The translations under genes were made by a program, and so were the position numbers. From Russula earlei (Eukaryota > Basidiomycota > Agaricomycetes > Russulales > Russulaceae), in contig JAGFNK010000643.1 of the NCBI GenBank assembly GCA_025769875.1, positions 1 through 28,388 of the forward strand: DNA of 28,388 bases, given 5' to 3'. The stretch's first letter is position 1, and every line of letters begins with the position of its first letter. Below the pieces are notes generated by a model. It had not been told where the DNA came from, did not search any database, and saw nothing but the letters and a program-made list of their open reading frames with translations. Below are positions 20,860 through 28,388 of this stretch, piece by piece.

Positions 20860-21775
20860 TTCTTGGGGCATTCCTTGCTGAGGTGACCTTTTTCTCTGCA
20901 ATGGAATCAGTGTCCTTCTTTGGCTAGCTGTTTTCTTTCTTCTTTGGTTAGTTTTTTGAAGTTTGACTTGGCCAAGTCTACTTGCATTTGGTCAGGGTGA
21001 TGGGTTTGTGCTCTGGGGTGGGTAGGGTTTTTCTTCCCTTGAGATTTTCTCTGATGGTGATGAAGTGGTGGTGTTGTCTCCTGGCTTCTTCCTTCCATTC
21101 TTGGAGGGTGGTGGGCCAGACATCCCTATTGAGGATTGCAGCATAGAGTCCACATTTTAGTCCATTTTTGAAACTTTTGATGGCAATTATGTCAGTTTCA
21201 GGCCATCCAGTTTTGGCCAGAAGTTGTTCAAAGGTGGAAATGTAGTTGTCTAAGGATTCCTTCATTTTGTGTTTAGCAAGGGCCACTTGAGCGTCCTCTT
21301 TCTCCATCATGTTAGTGAATTTGAATGTGAAGTCTGTGATGAAGTCATTCCATAATGCCTCATCGTTCCTGTTGATGGGGTTCTGGGTCCTATTCACTTT
21401 ATCCCTGAGAGCGGTCACTTGTGAGTTGACCCATCCTTCTACCTTTTCTCCTTGAATGTAGGAGAGAGCTAGCATTGTTCATTTGAAGGGGCTGGCCATG
21501 ACTGCTTTATCATCATTGAGGCCCCAGTACAGGTTGAATTCCATGATGAAACATTTTGTTTTATTTTGTTCTCCCATGAACGCTGTAGGTTCCTTGCCAC
21601 TAAGAGAGCCATTGGTCCCTTGTGGTGCTGGGGCAATTGGGGGTTGGACAGTGACTGGGGGAGGTTGAGCAGCGATTTGGGGGGCTTGTGTGGCAACTTG
21701 GGGTTGGGCAGCCATAATGGGTTTAGGGGGGTTCTGTGGTTCAATTTCTGGCGTTTCAATGGGTTCCTGATTTTC
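20860..21775 (-). pseudogene. Gypsy-A gag remnant with degenerate zinc knuckle
   Basis: A 165-codon open stretch (20978-21475) contains the Retrotrans_gag fold: LALSYIQGEKVEGWVN, ALWNDFITDF, then YISTFEQLLAKTGW. Its N-terminal part (MAAQPQVATQ onward, 21715 to 21482) is in another frame and is Pro/Gln-rich. At about 20860-20912 a CCHC knuckle reads FHCREKGHLSKEC, but its first Cys codon is TGA (20907-20909). The gag forms the particle shell in live relatives; this copy cannot. Confidence 0.82.
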
Positions 21776-22257
21776 AGAGAGGGTTTCTATCCCTAATTCA
21801 GGAGATTTGAAAGGTGTCTGTGGCTCTCTGTGGTGTCAAAGGACATCTGGGGTTCTGGGGGGTTCTGTGGTTCTAATTCAGGAGGTTCAGGAGAGTTGCC
21901 TTCTGATTCTGATGATGTATTATAAAGAGGTTCGTCTTCCCTCCAGTATCCTAAACCAAGGCTGTTCCTGATGAGTTCTAGGTCCTGATGAGTGAAGAGC
22001 TGTCCTCTTCTGAGTTGTAGCTCAAACCAGCGGTTGTTGATAAACTCAACTGGTAGTTCTTCATTGTTTTTGGTGGTAACATAACAGAGGAAGGTGTGGA
22101 AGCTGTCCCAAGTGGCAGTTCCAACAACGTGTTGAGGGAGGTCTGGGGAGGGTCTAGGTTGGATGCAGATCCAGCAGTTTGGTGGTAGTTCAAGGTTGAT
22201 CTCCAGAATGGAGTAAGAGAAAGCTTAGCTTGTGTTATGGCATTGTGGCCATTGGAG
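21776..22257 (-). other. Gypsy-A leader / gag N-terminal sequence
   Basis: This lies between the 5' LTR and the recognisable gag. Minus-strand reading gives Pro/Glu/Ser-rich peptide pieces (SSESEGNSPEPPELEPQNP) in broken frames, as in the disordered N-terminus of fungal gypsy gags. I could not assign a primer-binding site with confidence. Confidence 0.5.
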
Positions 22258-22827
22258 TGTTAGCTCAGGGTTCAGTGGGGCCAAGTCCCTGTGACTTGGT
22301 TCTAGGGTTCAGTGGGACTGGCTCAAAGAGACCAGATCAAAGGTTTAGCATCTCAAGGCTTAGTCAGACAATGACTTAGCCCATAGACAGAGTCAATCTT
22401 CTGGTTTCTCAGAAGAGGAGGATGATGAGAGAAAGGCAGAGGAGGAAAAGGAACACAAGAGTTCCTTGAGGTGTGCTCAGGTCAAGCAGGATGTAAGCCA
22501 GCACAAACAAGTTGTGATTTGAGAGAGTATACAGGACAAGGGATGCGACAGGAAATGGGACAAAGCTAAGCTTAGGGCATTCCCCAGCTTCTACAGGCAC
22601 TTAAATACTGTATGTAGCAAGGCTGTACAGTACTATATGTGGAACAATAGATAAAAAGGTAAGCCAATGGCAAAAGGGGATCAATCAACAGATGAAACAT
22701 AAGAAGGTAAGGTGACAGCTGTCAATCAATATCAAGGGATGAAATGGTAACCAAAGAGATGGGGGTGACAGGAGAGAACAAAGACAGAAATGGTTAGTGA
22801 CGACCCAACAAGGGGTAGATCATGACA
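22258..22827 (-). repeat. Gypsy-A 5' LTR
   Basis: On the minus strand it starts TGTCATGATC at 22827, has a TATA-like TATTTAAG near 22600-22610 and ends ...GCTAACA at 22258. An alternative end at 22233 (..CATAACA) is also possible. It directly abuts the end of transposase 2. No second LTR exists in the window, so the inner end and target duplication are unverified. Confidence 0.6.
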
Positions 22828-25488
22828 ATCTCCTTGTCTGGTTGAATATTCCTTCAAAGCGTGAATCATCATGCAAGATGGGGTTGGCATTGAAATGAGC
22901 AGTTATCCATGTCAAAATATCCTTCTTCTGGCCATCTGTGGTGAGTCCCAAGACCTGCACAATGTCTTAAAGGTCAGCCTTTGTTTTTGAGGTTAGCATG
23001 CCTGTGAATGGTGCATTTGGATCCCTCTGCCATCGTTGTTCATCCATCCTTTGCCACTTGCTGCTCTCTCACTTTGTGCTTCCTCTGCTCTTCAGCCACC
23101 TGCAATGCCTCCTGTTCTTCTGCAAGCCTCAAGCCTTCATCGGAGTTGAGCCACCTTGCATCAACATTAAGTTTGCACCACTTTTGAGGTCTATTCTCCT
23201 TGGTATTGAGTTGCTGTTTGAGATCCTGGATCAGTTCCTGCAATAGTGCAGTGAGCTTTGAGCATCAAATTTTCTGAACAGAGTTCCACAATTTGCTGTG
23301 AGAGGTTGCTGTATGCATGTGAAAGTGTATTGAGTTGAGCTTGGACTGGGGACATGGCAGGTCAACCATGGACTCTCTATTTTTGCTGGGTTGTTGATGC
23401 ATTGGCCATGCTTGGTGGGACAGGCTCCAGGAGCACTGAGGGTGCACAAATGGTGAGCACAGTGGAGTTCAGCACAATAGGTGGTGTGAGAGGAGGGCAA
23501 TGTGAGTGTGGGAGGACAGCTGGAAGAATCACATTGTCAGTTTGCCCATTCTCACTGTTGTCGATGGCATCATCTGAGTCATCAGAAGACAACTCATTGT
23601 CTTTGTCAGGATTTCCCATTGGATAGGCAGCATAGTCATCATCAGATTCATCATCAAGATCCTGGATTCTGAGAGGGAAACTTTTTGGTACATGGTGCAA
23701 AGATGTGGACATTGGGATGCTAGGTGCATAGTCTTCATCAGTGAAGACATCACAATTAACTGGCCAGCAGCCACTTTTCCAAAATGTGGTAATGATTGTT
23801 GTTGACTTGAATGTTTTGCTGTGGACATCCATGTACTCCTTGACAAAGTCTTCATGGAGCATCTCTTCACCAGTATCCTCAACAACCTTGTCACATCACT
23901 TGGACCAGGTGTCAAGACTCACTGTTGAACAATCCAGTTCAAGAGCGAGGGATAAGTTCACAGACAAGTCAATAGACATCCAAGATGGCATGGGCAAGAA
24001 GCAATGTCCAAAGCAGTACCAAGTACCAAAGAGGTATGGTTACTGGTAGGGTCGAGCAATTACACAGGGAAGAGGCCAGAGTGATCACAAGGGGATGGTC
24101 CTTAAAGGAGTATCCCAGGGATAGAGAGTGCCATAAACAAATGGACAGTCTGAAGAGTGTCTGCTACTTTATTGAGTGCTTATATACTACAAGAGAACTG
24201 CTAAATAGGGAGCAAGTCATAACCTTGTTATCAAGCACAATTGATGGATGAGTAAGAAGTCAGAGTATGCTTACTGAGCATGCTCAGTCATGCTCAGTAA
24301 GCTGCTGAGTAATAAGGCTCCTATCAATGAGTAAGAGCCCTTACTGTCCACATGTTCACTGCCTTAGTACATGTGCAAAGCACCTGATCCATTTACTATT
24401 AGTTAGTTCAAGGCTGGTCATTTGAGGACTTGTAGTTTGGTTCAGGGAATAGAGTTGCTTATAAGGCCCCTTATATAGTTCTATTAGGGTCATTAGAGTC
24501 GGCCCTAATACTTGTATTAAGGTCCTTAGTATTGCTTTATAGTTTGTTCTATGGTTATTAGAGTTAGTCTAATAATGTGTTGTAGGGCTTGTTAGAGTCT
24601 CCTGTAGGGCATTTAGAGTCATCCTAAAGGGTCCTCAGAGAGGCTTTAATACTGTTCTTTATTGCTAAAAGGGTTGCCATTAAGTGGGGCTTGCTGTATG
24701 TTGATTGTGTTGAGAATTGCTCGCGCAACAATGTGTGCACAATATTGTGGACACCTCTACTCACCTCTTTTGTCCATGTGAACAGGGTGGCATCATAGAG
24801 GCTGGGTTTCCTCTAATAAGGAAGGGTCCTTCAAGGGCCCTCTCCAGGAAATGGTTCATGACACCAGGCACATTGGAATGGACCAAAAAACTCCAACATC
24901 TGGAGTTTTTGAGTTGTGTAGGGTGGGAGACAGAAGAGGATGATGTTGTGCTCTCAGGCAAGGTTGATGAGCTCAAGCTTCTCATGTGAACCATGGCCAT
25001 CATAGATGAGAAGGATAGGTTTGTTGGAAGTGTTTCATGCAGTTGCCTGAGGAATAAATGAGTTTTTGAACCACACTTTACAGAGAAAGTCATCTGTCCA
25101 GCCATTTTCAGACATAGAAATGCTAGATATGACTTAATTAGCTTCCTCAAAGACAAAGGATGATTCAACTCACCCAATGCCAGGGTCAACCTCAAACCAT
25201 TCTCATGCAAATTCTTTCCCTGAAAAGACAAACCCTGGAAGCAGATAGTTACCATCTGCACAAACACACTCAATCATTGTAATGAGCTTGAGATTCCCAC
25301 TGTGTGCTCAATATTTAGGCCAATGTGACTGGCATATGAAGTACTTCTGGTTTGAGCTTTTACACCCACCTCCTCTCTGACAGCCCTTCTCATCCATGTT
25401 GAATACAGTTTCAATTGGAATTTCATACTTATGAATGATCTCCAGGAGAAGGTCAAAGTGTTTGTGCACAGTCAGTTTATTGAAGGCC
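22828..25488 (-). pseudogene. Degraded pogo-like DDE transposase 2, split by a solo LTR
   Basis: Minus strand, from the right: FNKLTVHKHFDLLLE, then the first Asp in VFNMDEKG (about 25390). The second Asp is in IYDGHGSHE (about 24990). TTQKLQMLEFFGPFQ has Glu where the third catalytic Asp normally stands (about 24900). The frame crosses LTR-B copy 3 (23910-24863) as QCAW/SK-stop-CDKVVEDTGEE and continues through an acidic Asp/Ser stretch (23560-23680). A coiled-coil tail follows (ARWLNSDEGLRLAEEQEAL, about 23100-23165) and then a C-terminal segment KTKADL-stop-DIVQVLGL..GQKKDIL (about 22890-23000) resembling a HeH/SAP DNA-binding helix pair. Many stops are TGA where Arg is expected. The N-terminus is cut by Gypsy-C. 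Confidence 0.82.
23910..24863 (-). mobile_element. Solo LTR, family LTR-B copy 3
   Basis: Reverse orientation to copies 1 and 2: it begins TGTCAAGAC and ends TTCATGACA on the plus strand, 954 bp. Perfect duplications CCAGG lie at 23905-23909 and 24864-24868. The conserved palindrome is at 24270-24301. In its R-like hairpin the 5' arm has changed (GACACTC), so the stem is weakened. It interrupts transposase 2 just after the third catalytic position. Confidence 0.95.
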
Positions 25489-26317
25489 TGTCAAGACACG
25501 TACTGCTGATCCGTGTGGACTCAGGAGCAGGTGGGCAAGGGTCGGAACAGATGGTACGCGGCGTAGACGGCATTGAACAAGAGGACGAGCCAAATGACTA
25601 AGATGTACCAGATGGGGACTGGTACGTGTAACTGGAGGCAGAGGCGAAGGTTAGAAGCCAGTGCAACGAGGGGGCTTTAAACAAGGCGGTCGTAGAAGAG
25701 TACCTTGGAAGCGAGAGGAGTCTTTAAACTGAGCGGTCGCGGGGGAGTACCCAGGAAGATGAGAGTATCACAAATGGACAGTCTGACGACTGCCATGCTT
25801 CATTGGGGCTTATATACAGTATACAGGGTCGATTACAAAGCACTGGGACTATTCTAGACTCTTTGGTACCATCCAATAGGACTACAGAGGCATAAACTTG
25901 CTTGTGTCAACTTTTAGGCTTACTGAGCGCATTACTGATCATTGTGGAGCGATGACATCATTATGATGTCACTGTGGAGCGCTTAGTGAGCCTATGAGGT
26001 CACTGTGGAGTCGCTCAGTCAGCCATGATGTCATTGGAGCCTTGATGACGTCAGATGATTTATGCAACAGTTTCTAAGAGTTTGTGCCGCTGTTTCGGGT
26101 CCATGGTGGCTGAGTGGCCATGTGGCTGCCACGCGATGATTACCCAATTAGGAAACTGGTGCCTGGTCGTGTTATAGTGCCTTTGCAATAGCAATATCTT
26201 GTACCGCAGGGGGAATAGCCCAGAAAATGGAAGGGAGTCGGCAATGCAAAGTAAGAGAGGTTCTTCTTGAGTAAAATAGGACAATCTTCGGCCATGACTT
26301 GGCCTTGGTTCGTAACA
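25489..26317 (-). repeat. Gypsy-C 3' LTR (LTR-C)
   Basis: On the minus strand it begins TGTTACGAACC at 26317, just after a polypurine tract, and ends GTCTTGACA at 25489, 829 bp. TATATAA lies at 25816-25810 and a hairpin GGCAGTC-GTCA-GACTGTC at 25777-25793. Its ends and R region resemble LTR-B (TGTCATGAACC, same hairpin, same GTCTTGACA end), so the two are related. The left 5-bp flank is AGGCC (25484-25488); the matching flank would be off-window. Confidence 0.8.
25953..26053. promoter_or_regulatory. CRE / ATF-type site cluster in LTR-C
   Basis: A perfect palindromic CRE, TGACGTCA, is at 26046-26053. CRE-like TGATGTCA occurs at 26026-26033 and 25964-25971 and TGACATCA at 25953-25960. The last two form a 9-bp-arm inverted repeat around one base. 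Three TGTGGAG words are interspersed. It lies about 140-240 bp upstream of the LTR TATA on the minus strand, a plausible bZIP-controlled enhancer. Confidence 0.5.
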
Positions 26318-26564
26318 TTCATCCCCTCTTTATAGACTTGTTGCTCCTGCAACAGTAGGGACTCGTTTCTTTGGAAGGTGGAGTAGTTTGCATATGAGAA
26401 GTCGAAGTCTGTTCGTTCGTGGGGAGTTTTCCCTTGTTCTATGATTTGCTTTGGGGATGGCTGTGGTCGATTGGGTGCATGTGGTCGCAGGAGTTCTCTG
26501 GAAAGTTCGTTGGTAACAAGGATAAAGGTAGTCATCGACAGAGGTCATGATGAGAGTCGTTGGT
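26318..26564 (-). other. Gypsy-C 3' untranslated region and polypurine tract
   Basis: This is non-coding sequence between the pol stop (26565) and the LTR. On the minus strand TAAAGAGGGGA (26322-26332) followed by TGAA lies just before the LTR start. That is the expected plus-strand primer. Apparent open frames here are not supported. Confidence 0.65.
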
Positions 26565-28388
26565 TTAGGGGTTACTCCTGGTGGGAATTGTTCTAAGCGC
26601 CTTCGGGTATTTCCGATGGAAGTCTTTAACAAGTGATTGCGCTCTTGATAGGTTAGATGCTGGCTCCCAAGTATTTTCTGCAACCGTATACCCTTTCCAT
26701 TTAACTAGGTATTGGATTCCTTTGCGGTTTGGGGAGAGCCGAGAGTTTAGAATCTGTTCTACTTCATATTGTTCTTCTCCTTCGACTAATATTGGTGGCG
26801 GGTTTGAAAAGTTAGGACCATGGGCAATGGTTTCTTTGTAAGGTTTAATCAGGGAATGGTGAAAAACCGGGTGTATCTTCCAAGACTTTGGTAGCTCGAG
26901 GCGAACATTTACTGGATAGGCCGTGGTGACTTTGAATGGCCCATAGCGTCGAGGGGCTAGTTTTGCTTTTGGGTGAGTGGTTCGTAGATTCGTGGCTTCC
27001 AGCCATACTTGATCCCCTTCTTTAAAACGAAATGTGGAGGATTGAGGTCCTGATTGCCTCATGATTTCTGTTGCTCGGTTCAGGGAGGCAGCTACTTCTT
27101 CTCTGAGTTGGTTTAATCTTGATAGTCTTTCTTGGATCGAAGGGAACTTTGATGTAAAGGCAAGGGGCGGAGCAAATGTTGGGTTAAAGCCATACCAGAC
27201 TTCAAACGGGGGTTTGTTCGTAGCACTGTGTTGTCTGGCATTATGTGCGAACTCCATAAAGGGAACTAGTTCTGCCCAATTGTCTGCTTGATGGTTGCAA
27301 AATATTCGTAGGTATTGTTCTAGTTCTTGGTTAACTCGTTCTGTTTCTCCATCTGTCTGTGGGTGATATGCTGTGCTTAATGATACTTTGACATTTAACT
27401 TTTTCCATAGTTCTTGAGTGACTTTTGCTGCGAACTGAGGGCCTCTGTCCGATATTATTTGTGTTGGGAGCCCTACTCTTCTCCAGACGTTGTTCATGAT
27501 TAGTGTCGCTGTTTCATCTGCTGTGATTGTCTTGTGGCAAGGGGTAATGATTATTGCTTTACTGAATCGATCTACCACGACTAGGAGGCTGTCGAAGCCT
27601 TGTGAAATCGGTAGGTCTGTGATAAACTCCATAGTAATGCTTTTCCATACTTCTCCAGCTGGTGTAATCGGTACAAGGGGTGTTTCTGTCTTTGGACGGT
27701 TCTTGGTACTTTGGCAAATTGCGCAACCATCTACATAACTTTTGACATAAGTTAGCATTCCTGGCCACCAATAGTTTCGGCTGATTAGTTCATAAGTTTT
27801 CCATTGGCCGGGATGCCCAGTGGCGAGGGAGTCGTGGTGTAGTTTTAGAATTTTCTTTCTTAGGGTGTCGTTGTTTGGGATATAGACTTTTCCTTTGAAT
27901 AGTATTAGTCCATCTTCAAGGTTCCAGTCCTGTAAGCCTTTGGATAGTCACCTTGGTCCATTCTTTATAATGATTGCTAATGCGTTAGATACTTCTGGGT
28001 CATAGTCTTTGCTAGATCGTAGTTGTTGTCGAAGTTCCTGGTTGCCGATTGGTTCTGTAGCAGAGGTGCGTGTTGCTCTAATTTTAAAAAATTTGTCATC
28101 TAGGAGCACCTTTCCCTCATTTTCGTTTTGTATCCCCTCTTTAAAGTCTGGCCGCCTGGACAGACCGTCTGCTTTGTTCATGGTTCCTGGGTGGTGGGTG
28201 ATGGTGAAGTCGAAATTGCTGAGGAGGAGTGCCCATCGGGCTTGTCGTCTCGTGAGTTTTTGTTTTGTCATGAAGTATGTCAAGTTATTGTGGTCTGTCC
28301 ATAGATCAATGGGGTGTGTAGCGCCTTCAAGGTAGTGTCGGAAGTGCCAGAGGGATAAGACGATAGCAAGGAGTTCTTTATCTAGATC
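26565..28388 (-). pseudogene. Gypsy-C pol (partial): RNase H, integrase and chromodomain
   Basis: A single minus-strand frame runs in from the right edge to a stop at 26565, broken only by TGA at 27948-27950. RNase H C-terminus: [27 protein letters not shown], then [17 protein letters not shown]. Integrase: HHCC finger (HHDSLATGHPG, then CAICQSTKN). The catalytic core follows with TMEFITDLP, SDRGPQF and QTDGETERVNQ; the first position is Glu (codon 27627-27629) where nearly all relatives have Asp. The GPY-like region is WLEATNLRT, RRYGPFKV, then IHPVFHHSLIKPY. A C-terminal chromodomain (YEVEQILNSR, QYLVKWKGY, ENTWEP) marks it as a chromovirus; such domains direct integration to marked chromatin. 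CpG is far more frequent than in Gypsy-A, so it is younger. Confidence 0.92.

Larger units (their letters stand above)
9530..22827 (-). mobile_element. Gypsy-A: old Ty3/gypsy element split by copia and LTR-B insertions
   Basis: Reading leftward on the minus strand: 5' LTR (about 22258-22827), gag, protease, reverse transcriptase and RNase H (to 18995). The element continues in 11816-12189 (end of RNase H, start of integrase) and in about 9530-10599 (integrase). Coding frames continue across both foreign insertions once they and one target-duplication copy are ignored, which shows the three blocks are one element. The 3' end is missing: the integrase reading stops being recognisable near 9540 and no second LTR follows. 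Stops, frameshifts, an Asn in YLDD and an Asn at the first integrase Asp make it dead. CpG is very low: two in 20401-20700. Confidence 0.85.

Noticed and set aside
23985..24251. Plus-strand 88-codon frame in LTR-B copy 3 and its counterparts at 11222-11437 and 16910-17173
   Set aside because: The same peptide appears in all three because it is the antisense reading of a repeated LTR, not because it is a conserved gene.
26140..26683. Overlapping minus-strand frames between Gypsy-C pol and its LTR
   Set aside because: They overlap the polypurine tract and LTR start and lack any domain; pol already ends at 26565.
1..28388. CRISPR arrays, tRNA or rRNA genes, or bacterial-type defence systems
   Set aside because: No regularly spaced repeats or tRNA cloverleaf was seen; the tRNA-like 15 bases at 18595 are a primer site, and gene structure is eukaryotic.

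Overview
The window looks like part of a filamentous basidiomycete chromosome, most likely an agaricomycete. It has GT-AG introns of 48-71 bp, a single-exon-dominated F-box gene of the kind expanded in mushrooms, a metazoan/fungal CstF-64 homologue with many small introns, and Ty1/copia, Ty3/gypsy chromovirus and pogo-like elements typical of that group. There is no bacterial operon structure.

Bases 541-5860 are a CpG-rich genic island with three host genes: an F-box protein (+, 647-2336), a small heat-shock protein (-, 3055-3710) and the RNA 3'-end processing factor CstF-64/Rna15 (+, 4145-5684). The Hsp20 and CstF-64 genes are divergent across a 434-bp intergenic promoter region. Hsp20 and the F-box gene converge. 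All three models were built by hand from splice sites and protein motifs.

From about 5860 to the right edge everything recognisable is transposable element, most of it CpG-poor. A decayed pogo-like DDE transposase (+, about 7111-9199) is followed by a nested stack. An old Ty3/gypsy element on the minus strand (Gypsy-A, about 9.53-22.83 kb) is interrupted by a complete but mutated Ty1/copia element (12190-18994, TSD GGATT). It is also interrupted by a solo LTR (LTR-B copy 1, 10600-11815, TSD GCCAC) that itself carries a 247-bp solo-LTR-like element (11476-11722, TSD ACTTC). The copia element carries a second LTR-B solo copy (16288-17248, TSD GCACC). Gypsy-A lies against a second pogo-like transposase (minus strand, 22828-25488). 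That gene is split by a third LTR-B solo copy (23910-24863, TSD CCAGG) and cut on its right side by a younger gypsy chromovirus (Gypsy-C, 3' LTR 25489-26317, pol running off the right edge). Each TSD-flanked insertion was confirmed by reading the host element's coding frame across the site.

Most decay of the old elements is C-to-T or G-to-A at former CpG sites. This includes Asp-to-Asn changes at three catalytic aspartates and many CGA-to-TGA stops. It points to cytosine methylation followed by deamination as the main cause of element death here. I see no CRISPR array, tRNA or rRNA gene and no new host system. The most informative structures are the insertion stack, the CpG-decay signature in the copia LTR pair and the apparent half-tRNA primer site of the copia element.
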